Origin: Ettlia oleoabundans
Lineage: Eukaryota > Chlorophyta > Chlorophyceae > Chlamydomonadales
NCBI GenBank assembly: GCA_019693395.1
Contig: JAAMXP010001427.1
Coordinates: 1-18,936 of the forward strand
Direction of reading: 5' to 3'
Length of the DNA: 18,936 nt
Each line of letters opens with the position of its first letter. The first letter of the stretch is position 1. The notes below the pieces were generated by a model. It did no database searches. It was not told where the DNA came from and saw nothing but the letters and a program-made list of their open reading frames with translations. This document shows, one piece after another, positions 1 to 10,800 of the stretch. Made by a program: the position numbers and the translations under genes.

Positions 1-2289
1 CCTCGGGTTTGCGTTCTGGTATCCAGCTGATGTCAGTGCCTGTCTGTGGTCCCTGCTGCTGAGGCGGGGGCTTGTAGTAGAGAGAGGGATCCAGCCCCTG
101 ACCCGCCAGCCGCTTGGACCTGTGGAGGTGAGGAATAATTGCCCCCCCAGATCACAACCAGTGAGGTTTGTTCTCAGTTCTTATAACCCTTCTTTTCTGT
201 AGAGCACAGTGGCCATTAACAGCCAACCAATCACCCAACCCGGTTGCCCATGTACCCGGGTGCCCACCGACAGTCGGCTGCCCCCCCACCTGAGGCGTGC
301 CTTCTTGCGGCTCCATCCCTGCCTGCTGCGCCGCCTGTTGGCAGCCTCCTCCTCCGCCTCCTCCCTCATGGCCCAGCGCAGCATGGAAGAGAAGTCCTCC
401 ACACCAAAGTCCTTGAACGCACGCGCATCCATGTCGCGGTCCTCTGACGCAAAATGACGGTGGTGGGTGGGTGGGGTGGGTGGGATGGGCAGAGTGTCAG
501 AGTGTGTGCGCTCAATATCAGGGCAACAGAAGGATTGGGTTGAGGGTAGCACAGGTGAATAGAGTGGGGAGTAACAGAGTGTTTCAAGGCTGCTGACCAA
601 CAAAAGTACGTGGCGAATTAGTAGTGAACAACAGCTGGGCAGGGCGGGAAGTGGCCAAGCAAGCACAGCAAGGTTTCTGGGGGCAGTCGGAGGAGGATTT
701 AATTAGAGGGACCCCTGATGGAGCAAAAATGCACCATTGCGATGCTGGTTCCAAGCTGGTGTGAGGCAGCGGCAGCAAAACCCAACCACAGCAGGGCTGA
801 TCAGGCTCCCATGCAGCACAGCCCCAGCACTGGTACAATTCAGCCCAGCTGCCTACAACAAGCTCTTGCCTCCCTACGTGATTCCCTCCTGACCTGCCGT
901 GGCGGGCGCGTCATCCTCATCATCCGACTCATCCTCCTCAGGGGCAACCACATCCTCCCCGCTATCATCGCCATCATCCTCGGCACCACCACCGTAGCTG
1001 AACCCAACCGCCGCAAACTGCCCTGTCCCAGCAGGCACGCCACCGCCAGTGGCGGAGAATGCGGCATGCTGGGAGGGGAGCGGCTTGGGGCCCTTGCCCG
1101 CGCCCTTGGCTGCCTCGAGTGCTGCCACAGCTGCAGTGCGTGCCTGAGCGCGTATCGCCACGTTCTCCTGCTCCGCATGGCGAATGCCCTGGCGCTCTGC
1201 AACGGCCGTGCGGCAGGTGCCCATGCAAGCGGCTGGTGGCTCAGGATCAACATAAGCAACTACTGCCGGACCACAGTAGGACCCCATCATGGTGTTTCCA
1301 GCTTTGCCGCAAGAACGCGGCAGAACACAGGAAAGGTGGGACCAGGACATGGCACCAGGGCCAGACTGTAGCCTGCAGCAAGCCCTCCCCACCCGTGGCG
1401 CAAAGACTCCAGCGCTTGGAGGCACACAGCGCAGCTCTCTGCATGCCCCAGGCAGCTTTCCAGCCATTGCAAGCCTGTGCACATCCCCCGCTCCCGCTTC
1501 TCTCACCTGACAGCCCCAGGCACTTGAGTCGAATGAGGTCCCTGTAAGCCTCAAACCGAACCTGCTCCTCCAGCTCCACCTCACGAGCCGAACGCTGGCG
1601 GTGCATCAACACCCTGCACACAAGACCAACAAAGGGATCCAGCGGGCAGGATGGGCGTTGTCCCAGGCGGCCGCCATAATCAACCCCGCGTGCTACCTGC
1701 ATCGCGGCTGTGGAGTTGTCGGTTCAACCACCACGCACTCGCATCTGCCTGCTGCACCTACCTGGGGTCTGGCTCTATATAGATATCCAACAGTGAGCGC
1801 ACATCATACCGGTCTATCATCACATCCGGATGTGCACCCCAGGGCACCAGCCCCTCCCCCTGCTGCTGCGCATAAAACTGCGAGTCGTTGCGTGACAGGC
1901 GCGCCGAGCGGCCGTCCAGGCGCAGCGCATGCAGCGGCGCATCGCTCTGTGCCTCCTCAAGCTCCCTCTTTGCCTCATTGCGCGCCTTGTTCACCAGGCT
2001 TCGCTCCTTGATGCCCTTCACCTGCGCACGCTGTTCGCCTGCGGGTGGGGGGCGGGGGCTTGGCACAAGGAACAACGTTTACGAGGATAGGGCGTGTTTC
2101 AGGCGGTGAAGCCGCGTCTCACATCAAACATAGGCATGTCACCAGCGGCTGAGATTTGTACAATGTGTGCCTCTTGATGTGCTGTTGACGTGCGGGCTCA
2201 CCATAGAACTGGGACTGCAGCACGGAATGGGAGCAGGCGGCACGGCAGGCAGCGGCGGTGGGGTTGGGAACGCTGAGGCGGGAGCGCAT
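1..2289 (-). CDS. CLASRP/SFRS16-like splicing regulator (SWAP N-terminal domain), 3' part missing
   Basis: Six exons on the minus strand join in phase: 2289-2202, 2038-1762, 1613-1507, 1196-894, 443-290 and 119-1, the last open at the window edge (about 349 codons). The second exon encodes the conserved SWAP core: DAPLHALRLDGRSARL, QQQGEGLVPWG and VMIDRYDVRSLLD; the third gives FEAYRDLIRLKCLGLS, the 'EERY' half of the DRY_EERY domain. The fourth carries FAAVGFSYGG and an acidic D/E run. The fifth has EDFSSMLRWAMREEAEEEA followed by basic RRRSRQGWSRKKARLR, as in CLK4-associating SR-rich proteins. By family knowledge these are nuclear proteins linked to alternative splicing; the SR-rich tail would lie off the window. 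The first exon is uncertain: the usual MWHEAR-type start is not visible, so the Met at 2289 is only the first in-frame ATG of the exon ending QSQFYG. Family assignment is firm, the 5' end is not. Confidence 0.85.
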
Positions 2290-2829
2290 ACGCGGACAGC
2301 CAGTCGCCAATGCTGGTGGAACAGTCTGACGGTTTATCCACCTCTGCAACAACCCCGAAGACACGGGAAGCCCAAGTGCTGCCTACACACCATGGCCCCT
2401 TTGAAGCTCTTCATGGCTGCTGGTTGTTGCAATCTAAGTAACGTGCAGGTCTAGTTGCTGCAGCAACGGCCGAGCCTCCAAGCGGCGAGCGCTGTAAGCA
2501 TCGCCCTGCAGAGGCCGGCCCAGGCTGTCTCCGCCGCCCAGATTGGCTAATTAGGGATAGCAATCATCATTTAGCCTTTATTTTAAACCGATTGATCTGT
2601 GCCTGACAATCATGGAGGAAGGAGGGTGACTCAGGCATTGCATTTTTCAGCGTCCTTCAATCGATTCAGGTTGCAGCTGCTCATAACGCTGGCTTTTCGA
2701 GGACAGAGTTTGTCTGTTGGAGGTTTCGGAGCGTGAAAAGAGCGTCAGCCAGGCGTGGAGCCCACTAAGCGTTGCAAACCTTGTGATCGTCAGCCGAGCA
2801 GCAGTGATCAGGCCAAAGAGCGCGTCAGT
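2290..2829. promoter_or_regulatory. Divergent intergenic region between CLASRP-like and MATE genes
   Basis: About 540 nt separate the chosen start codons of two genes transcribed away from each other, so both promoters and 5' UTRs should lie here. Visible candidates are an ATTGG (CCAAT box on the minus strand) at 2542-2546 and an AT-rich stretch around 2570-2590 in otherwise GC-rich DNA. Part of 2290-2400 may still be coding for the CLASRP-like N terminus, because an exon start there is possible (acceptor-like TTGTTGCAG on the minus strand near 2340-2350). No core promoter element is certain. Confidence 0.35.
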
Positions 2830-5800
2830 ATGCACCCCGCCAGTGCACTGGGGGGGCCAGCTTGGCCGGCCGCCTCGGCACCAGTGGGGCCGGTAACGCC
2901 ACTGCCGGCACGAGCTCTGGGTGTCGCAAGCACCAGTTGTAGCAACGTCTGTGCGCCCCTTGCACGCCTACGACGACAACAAACGTTTGCATCGTGCCGC
3001 AACAGTTCTGCAGCGGGCAGTATTACGCGGCAGATGGCGGCAAGTTGTCTGCGGGGCTCCTCGCCCTTCGGCAGTGAGGCCCCGCATTCCACGAGTGGCA
3101 GCAGCTGGCTTAATGGCAGCACTGGTAGACCGTCGCAAAGACTATGCTGCCAGCAGCTATGGGACAGCAACAGGCAGCCGCTCGCGCAAAAGCCTCAGCC
3201 CCAGCGGGCAGCTGACATTGTTGGTGGGTTGGCGGCTGATGACGATGAAGCTGGCCGCAGTGGCAGCCAGCCCTCCCTTGCAGCAGCAGCAAGTAGCAGC
3301 AGAAGCGCCGCCATTGGCATTCGGTGGGGCTGCCTCAGCAGCCCATACGACAAGGAAATCTTCCTGCTGGCAATTCCTGCCCTAATTAGGTGTGTGGGCA
3401 GGGGAGGCAGGCTGGGTGATGCGGATGCGCTGGGTCAGGGGGCGGTCAGGCAAGGCAGGCCTGGTGCATCGGTGTGGCATATTTGCCCCTGCAATGTTCG
3501 GCCTGCCTTTCCTGTCCTGCTTCTGGCCTCTTTTCTGCCCTACGGGCGCAGCTCAATTGGCGTACCTGCCTCCCCGATGCAACTGGTTCCTTCCCACTCT
3601 CAACATATGCCCATCCCTCCTGCCCTTGTCCTCCCACCTGCAGTGTGCTGCTGGACCCCATTATGGGCATGGTTTCCACGGCTATTGTGGGATCAAGGCT
3701 AGGAACGGCTTCCCTCGCTGCCGTAGGCCTTTGCACCATTGTGTTCAACTTTTCAAAGTGAGGGGACTGGAAGCAGGGGGCCCTCTTGCGGGTGCAGTTG
3801 GCCTACGAGCTTATGCGGGTGGTGTGTGGAGGTCTATGCAACAAGGTACGAATGGTAGCATGCTCAATGGTGCGACCTTTCTTGTGCCCTTTTTTGTCCT
3901 CCTGTTTCCCGCGCCTTTCCTGCAGCTTTGTCTTCAACTTTTTGCTCTACACAACCACACCGCGTATCGCTGCGGCGGCCGCCCGCAATGACAAAGCTGG
4001 CGTGTCACAGATCACATCGCAGGTGAGATCAAATTGCGTAGGTCTGTAGTGCTTCTGGCATGTGCAATGTGGGTGGGTGGGGGGGGGGGGGGTACCACCA
4101 CCAGCCCTGTGCAGCTGCTCTGCAAGCCAGGGTTCCTGCTGCAATCCTCGTGCTGGTGCATCTGCTCAGGGCGCCGCTCACCAGTCGCACCCTGAACAGC
4201 CAGGTGGCAAGGCCACCGCTGCCGCCACATCAAAGCTGCTGCCGGAATGCTGAAGCCCAGGCTCTCAAGCACCCCTGCCTCCCTCCCTCTCCATTTCTTC
4301 AGGGCCTGTGGATCGCTTCCACCATTGGTCTGGCCATGTCTGCCCTGCTGTGGCACCAGTGCCCCGCTGTGTTTGCCGCCATGGGGGCCAGTCCCGAGGT
4401 GGTGGTGCCGGCGGTGGCCTACATGCGCGCCCGCTGCATCGCCTCGCCCGCAATCCTCATGTACTACGTGCTGTCGGGCACATTCAGGGGTTTCAAGGAC
4501 ACAAGGTGGATGGAGCATTTGGGTGGCTGGGCTGGGTGGTAGATCGGGTCTAAGATGGGTGGGTGGATGGATGGTTGGCAGACTGGGTGGGTGCCCAAGC
4601 ATGCCACTATGCATCCGGGTGTTGTGGTGGTGTTTCGTGGTATGTAGTGGGTAGTGTTGGTGCACTTGCGCAGAGGATGTGGCATGTTTGCAAGAAGCGC
4701 TAGCCGTCCTGCTATACGCCATATGGCCAACCTGCCCTTGTCGATAAGGTATAGGCCGGGATCGTGCAATCTGCAGAGCGTGGCTTGCACCACAACCCCC
4801 TTCCTCTTTCCTGTTGGCGCAGGACGCCACTGGCGGCGGGTGTTGTAGGCAACCTGCTGCACCTGGCGCTCATCCTACTGCTGGTGTTTTGGCTGGGCTG
4901 GGGCGTGGCGGGTGCAGGATTGGCCACCAGCCTTTCCCATTGGGCTGCCCTTGCCTTCCTACTTGCCACCGTTGTGGGCAGGGGCTATGCCAGGTGAGTG
5001 ATCAAGGGGCATGTGACAACAATGTTCACCTTGCGCTGCACGGGTCGGCATCTGCCCCGTTGGCTCGTGGTTGCAGTAGCTGCTGATACCCAGGAAAAGC
5101 CCTGAGTAACTGGGCTGACCGCAGAGCCACTTTTCGCTGCAGGCTTGCTGACCTGGCACGGCCACCCGCCTGGCGCGATGTGGCCCCCATGATGAAGAGT
5201 GGCATCTTCCTGTCCACCCGCTCACTGCTGGCCATGGGCATGCTCATGTGGGCCACACGCCTCATAGCGGGCTTTGGGGCCGTTGGGCTGGCAGGTGAGG
5301 AGCAGGCTGGTGCATGCACAAAGCAGGCATTCGCACCTCATGCTTGTGTGCAACACAAGGTTGCCACCCCAGCATGCCTTCCACATGCAAATGTGTCGCC
5401 ACAGGCCCCACCTCCTGCTGTGGCCTGTGCTTTCAGAACTGGAATATGCCAGAAACAGCAAGCGTCTGCACCTGCAGCAACAGCCCGTAGTCTGCTGCCC
5501 ATCCTCAACTGCCGTACCTGTGCCTGCTGACCCCTTGTAGCTCACGAGATTCTGCGTCAGATCTGGGTGTTCAGCAACCAGGCCTACACATCTCTAGATA
5601 TTGCCACGCAGGTGGGAGGGTAGGCGGGTGGACAGGGAAGCTGGGGGGGTGGGTTGGCTGTTGTGAGGCTGTCGTTGGTGGGGTGAGGGTTAACACGGCG
5701 TGAGGTCACGTGTATACAGCCTGCGAGCAGCCAAACCGCAGCTTCGCCCATTCCGGCTATCCAAATTATTTGACTAGCTACCATCCTCTACACCACTTGT

Positions 5801-6900
5801 ACTCGTCGTGAAGGCCCAAGCCAGACTTGCCCAAACCTTCGGCCTGGCCTCCATGCTGTGCCATGCTGTGCGCCTGCCTTGGCCCCTACACCCACGGCCG
5901 CATTCAGCTCCCTGTGCCCCCTTGCAGAGCCTGGTTGCTTTCCATCTAGGCAAGGGCGACCGTCGCTCCGCCGCAGACGTCTTCCGTCGCACGCTGGGCC
6001 TGGCGGTTGTGGCCGGCGTGGTGATCATGGCTGGCCTGCTGGCTGCGCAGTCCGGCTTGCCAAGCGTGTTCACACAAGATGCAGCTGTGGTGCGGCAGGT
6101 GGCACTGGTGAGCTACAGGGAGGCGGGGAGGGGAGCGGGCACGCTGGCCTGCAGGGGGCAGACCTGACATGAAGGAGCCACTGCATTCCTGGGCAGCATC
6201 ATGGCGTGCATAGTGCAAGTATATGACACTTGGCAGTGCCTCGCCGCAGCCAACCTCCTGCCCCCCGGCTGTCATACCATGCCAGTCCCATTGCAAAACC
6301 ACACCACACCGCCAAAGTTATGCCCGCCACCCAGGCACCCACTGGTACCATCATCGCGCACCTACCCACCTGCCTGCCTGCCCGCCCGCCCACGCCCCGC
6401 AGGTGCTGCCGCTCATCGCCGCCTTCATGCCGCTGGATGCCGCCGCCTCAGTGATGGATGGTGTGCTGCTGGGCAGCCAGGAGGCGGGATGGATGAGCAA
6501 AACAATGGTGGCCACGGCGGGGGTGTGCGGTGCGGGCCTGATGCTCAGCCAGCGCATGGCATGGCCGCTGCCCATCATCTGGTTTGTCATCAAGGTGGGC
6601 GGGTTGGGTGTGGGTTGGGGTCCATGGGTCCATGGCAAGGTTATGCCAGCTTTCCCTTCGTGCAGTCTCTCCAGCCCCACGAGGTCAACTAGCGCACCAG
6701 GATAACACCTCCATGTCATGGGTGCACACTCAAACACCTGCACCTGCAGCCACATTGGCCACGCCAACACACTTCACCCTTTTGAGTGGTCAACCGTGCT
6801 GTTGTAGTTCCTTACTGTCGGCCGCCTGATTGGGAATACCTGGCGCCTCTGGTCTCGAAGCGGCCCACTGGCTGGGGAGCTGCGCCCGTCCAAGTCATGA
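2830..6900 (+). CDS. MATE-family (DinF/DTX44-45-like) transporter, probably plastid-targeted
   Basis: Ten exons join in phase: 2830-3389, 3644-3757, 3926-4022, 4303-4505, 4823-4993, 5143-5294, 5541-5611, 5928-6107, 6403-6594 and 6808-6900 (TGA), giving 610 aa. The MATE region spans about residues 172-600. It begins SPYDKEIFLLAIPALIS, then DPIMGMVSTAIVGSRLG and SLAAVGLCTIVFNF, typical of helix 1-2; GTFRGFKDTRTPLAAGV (exons 4-5) is the conserved RGFxDTRTP segment before helix 5; AHEILRQIWVFSNQ, DIATQSLVAFHLGKG and MDGVLLGSQEAGW mark the second half. MATE proteins are H+ or Na+ driven multidrug/metabolite exporters with 12 helices. The ~170-residue N-terminal extension is rich in Ala, Ser and Arg, lacks membrane segments, and suits a chloroplast transit peptide plus linker. 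The start is the first in-frame ATG upstream of the domain. Substrate is unknown. Confidence 0.93.
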
Positions 6901-7220
6901 TCATCATTCCCTGCACAACTCATCCCTGCCATATTGTTGAGCGATTGCCCCGTCAAGTCGAGTTGAGTCAAGATTGGCCACATGGCAGTAGATTGTGCTG
7001 GTTAGAGGCCTTGTTATGTCCTCAGCTGACTCATACCTTGTTGAGTGACCTCTGAGCAACGAGCAAGCCCCATGCCTTGTAAGATCTGCTTCGGATCCCT
7101 GAGTTAATCTCTCATTGTTTGAAGTACGCAACATGTTCTTCTTTCTGGGTTGACAGATTTTTTAGGGCGGGTAGCGCCCCCCTTTTTACAGCCACACCCA
7201 GGGTGCCTGATGTCTATTCT

Positions 7221-7233
7221 TGTAAACATGTAA
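7221..7233 (+). terminator. Polyadenylation signals (TGTAA, two copies) of the MATE gene
   Basis: Two TGTAA motifs, 7221-7225 and 7229-7233, lie about 320 nt after the MATE stop codon. TGTAA is the usual poly(A) signal of green algae, with cleavage some 10-20 nt downstream. Assignment is by position and motif only. Confidence 0.6.
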
Positions 7234-7660
7234 CCAGCAGATACAATGCTCCCAAGGCAGAGTAAGGCAGATATTTGCGTTCAGGTGCCATCGTCAAGCA
7301 AGGGGGCGGTTTGTGCTTGCCACGGTGCAACAGCCCTCACGCCGCCTCAGCAGCCCGCGATGGAGTGTTCAGGTACTCTCGGTGGAAGCCCGCACGACAT
7401 GCTGGCACTGTAATGCAAATCAAGTCATGCGCTCAAGGGGAGGCGATCCCCCATCCGACATCCGTTGTGTTGCCAGGCGAGGGCGTGTGGCGGTGCGCAC
7501 CTTGCTCCGGGCCATGCCCCAAAGGAGGGGTGCCTGTGGGGGCTGTTGCTGCGCTTGCCGTATCTGGTGCTGTTCCCTTCGAAGCACGCTCCTGCTCACG
7601 CTACAAATACAAGGTCCTTCATTGCGTAGAATGAAGTTTTACTTATCCGCGGGTAGGCCG

Positions 7661-7718
7661 GCGGCGGGGCAAACGGGCAGTTTGGCAGGGCGGCGGGGCA
7701 AACGGACGGGTTGGCGGG
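7661..7718. repeat. Two-copy 29-bp direct tandem repeat
   Basis: The unit beginning GCGGCGGGGCAAACGG occurs at 7661-7689 and again at 7690-7718. The first 16 bases are identical and the rest carries a few substitutions. It lies in the presumed promoter region of the DUF789 gene, about 140 nt before its ATG. No function is evident. Confidence 0.6.
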
Positions 7719-7854
7719 CTGTGGCCTTTGCCAGGCGGCGCTTCGCGTTCAAAAGGAGTGGTGTCAAGTCAACTCAGTAAAGTTGGCGTGATTGAGGAGA
7801 GATCACACTCTCCAAGACGGCGCGTAGCCGCGCGCCCTGCTTCTTCCTTCTTCC

Positions 7855-10800
7855 ATGAGTCGCCGCCCTCCGTCAGTGCGCATAACACTCTCATCGAGCC
7901 TATTGTTCAACTGCCGCATGCGTAAATTTCCTGCGCGCGTCCCCAACTCTTCCACTCAGGTGTGCCGTTCAGTAGCGCCGCGTATTTTCACCAGCCCTCG
8001 GCAAGGACGTTCGGCCTCCGATCATTGAGGAGACACTCGTTCTTTCACCACACATTCCGCCTTTGCGTCGCAGGTCCTCCCCGCGAGCCCGTCTAGTGCC
8101 GAGGAGCGACAGCCACCCCCACAGCCCGCGCCCGCACATTTTACTGCCGCTGGACAGGCTTCACGCCGTTCCGAGCCCCAAGCAGCCGACTGGCAGGTGT
8201 GGGAGAGGATGGGTGGGTGAGAAGCGCACGTTCAGCAGCCCGTGTGCTCCTGAATCTCTCTGAAAGGCTGACACTGTTAGTGTCTTGACAGCTGTTGAGC
8301 AACATGGCGGCAGCGATGTTGCAGTAGCCTGGGACGTCTGCTGCGGCAATGGGGCGCTCTGCTGCGGCGCACACGGGTGCAGAAACAAGCTGGGAGGCAG
8401 TCGCGGACGGACCATGGCTGTCGTGCACCCTTCCAGTCTGCTGCCAGTGGGAGCTTGTCATCATGGATGGCAGAGGTGTACCACACGTTATCGCGAACCT
8501 TTTGTCCCCCATCTTCTAAAATGCCATTGCAATGCGCCCTGGTTGTTGCAGGCTGTACTGTTCAAGAACAACAAGCCCCTGGGCAAGCTTGTGTCACCTG
8601 CGACAGAGTTTGACCCCCTGCAAGTGTCTCCGGAAGGCCAGCAGGAGGCAGAGGGGAGTCAGGCGGTTGTAGGGCGCGTGGCGCTGCACTTTGATCGCAT
8701 TGTGCCAGTGAGCACGGTTGCTGATCGCAGCAGTGGCGTCCAAGGCGAGCCAGAGCCGCTGCGCCTGCCCCTGGACTCCGATTTTGCCCAGCACTCTTAC
8801 CGGGTGCAAGTGATTGGCAGGAAGGGACGAGCAAACTTTGCAGTGCCCCACGCCTTCCGGGCAGAGGGGCGCGATCTGACCGCTGCGCTCAGCGTGCAGC
8901 AGCAGTGGCAACAGTATCAGCAGCGCCACCAGGCGGCCCGAGCATCAGCTGGGCAGCCCACAAGCGCCGCCAATTTTGCTCATAGCAGCACCCTCGCTGT
9001 GGAAGTTGGTGGGTGCCGCTGCTGCCAACGCAGCAAGTTTGCCTGTCTGTGGGCTCCAGGCTTCATGCAGCTTCCACTGACAGCAGCCAGGCGAGCAAGC
9101 CGGTTTAGTCTCTGTGCTGCCTGACGTGCATGTCTTGTGCCCTCTTCTGCCTGCAGGTGACGGTTTGGAGCGGCTACAGGCCCTCTTCGACGTCGCCACG
9201 CGGCCGGCGTGGCTCAAGGTGGGTGCCTGCACCATGGCTCAAGCCGCACTCAGCATGATACATGGGCCCAGGCAAGTTGCTGAGCATGCCGGTGCTGTTT
9301 CTTGTGGGGCTTTTGTCCACATTTGGCCCCCGGTCCGTCTGCAGGGGTTAGTGTGCCGTTTCCTTGTGACTGCGGAAAGTGAGACATCCTCCGTGCATGG
9401 CACCAGTGACATTGCTGCGGCGGTCGAGCAGGAGGAAGCGGCGGGCACAGCGATAGCAGATAAGGACATGGCTGCTCCTCGCCGCACAGATGGACGTGAG
9501 GCCAGCAGCTGGCCTGCACAAAAGCAGCGCCAGTTGCGGGAGCCCCCGACCAGGCAGCATAAGGAGGCCATCGCAGTTGAAGGCTCAGCGGTGCAGCCGC
9601 CTACTGCGCCAGCGTGCCCGTCAGCAGTGCCGCCGGAATCCGCCTCGGCACCCGTGGAGCCAGCAGCTGGTGCAGCACCCACAGGTTCAGCACCCAGTGT
9701 AGCAGCGAGCAGGAGTGGCAGGAGCAAAGGGCGGAAGAAGGCGCTGCAGCAATGTCAGGGCGGCGCTGAGGCAGCGGACGTAGCTGCGCCGCAGTCAGCC
9801 AGCCCAGCCGGCAGCAGCTATAGCAGCAGCAGCAGCGCATCATCAGGCGCGGCTTCAACGCAGCGCAGCAAGCCTGCAGCAGCGGCCACGGTGCAGAGGT
9901 CAGAGCGGCCACAGGTAGGCAACGCTGCCCAGCCTGAAGGGCACATTGGCGGCAAACAGCAGCAGCGGAGCGTGAATGAGCGAAGCAGAAGCGCGAGCAG
10001 GACCAGGCAAGCGCAAGCAGGACAGCATGTCGATGCATCGCTGCAACAAGGCGCACAGCCCTCGCTGGGTGCTGCTGCACAGCAGTTGTCTGGGTTGGAT
10101 GCTCCCCTTGGTGCCTTGGTGCGCGGGCTGGAGTGTGAAGGAGCTGGCGGTGTGGGGGAAGCGGAGACAGCTGGCTACGACGCTCCTTGCGGTGTAGCAC
10201 GCAGCATAGCAGCCTGCAGCACACCCTGCAGCAGTCAGGAAGAACACCCGCGGTGGCCAGCAAAACCTGCTGCTTCCATACGCGCGAAGGAGACGGTAGC
10301 GGCAGTCCCATCAGCAGCCATGAGCAGCAAGCCTGCGCCTTCTGGGGACTCGGGCCACGTGGCCGCCAGCTTCCATCAGCGCAATGGTAGAGAAAGTGCG
10401 GAAGTGAACAGCTCAAGTCTTGTGCAAGTCGAGGCAGCACCTGATGTGTTGACTGCTGCTGAGCCTGGCTGCAGCACCAGCGTCAACGACTGGGGACCGC
10501 CTGGGCAGGCGGAGGCAGCGGAGACAGTGGCTGCCTTGTGTGCCCCGGTAGTGTGGCACGGTGCCGCTGATAGTGCGGAATACGGTGCGCTAACCACGCC
10601 GCCGCCCGCGATACAATACGGCAGCCGACCTGCATCGCCGGTTGAGGGCAGCGTGTGCAGCGATGGCAGCACGGGCAGCGCAGGCAGTTCCCAGGACAGC
10701 TGGCGCAGCGGCGTGCCTGAAAACCCGTCTCAGTATGGCCTGCCTTACAACTTTGGCCAGTCCAGCGGTGGCTTCCCGGTGTTCTCCTGGGCCCAGGACC

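Larger units (their letters stand above)
6901..7854. other. MATE 3' UTR and intergenic DNA upstream of the DUF789 gene
   Basis: No convincing gene on either strand. The first ~330 nt should be the 3' UTR of the MATE gene, ending just after the TGTAA motifs at 7221-7233. The remainder must hold the promoter of the DUF789 gene; an in-frame TAG lies about 30 nt upstream of its ATG at 7855. A two-copy 29-bp direct repeat lies at 7661-7718. A further TGTAA at 7409-7413 has no coding region just upstream on the plus strand. Open frames here lack ATG starts or family resemblance. Confidence 0.6.

Noticed and set aside
3392..3991. 199-codon plus-strand frame in the MATE gene
   Set aside because: It crosses two MATE introns in the wrong frame for the conserved segments.
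7313..7780. Possible gene between the MATE and DUF789 genes
   Set aside because: No credible ATG, no splice partner and no family resemblance; composition is compatible with GC-rich noncoding DNA.
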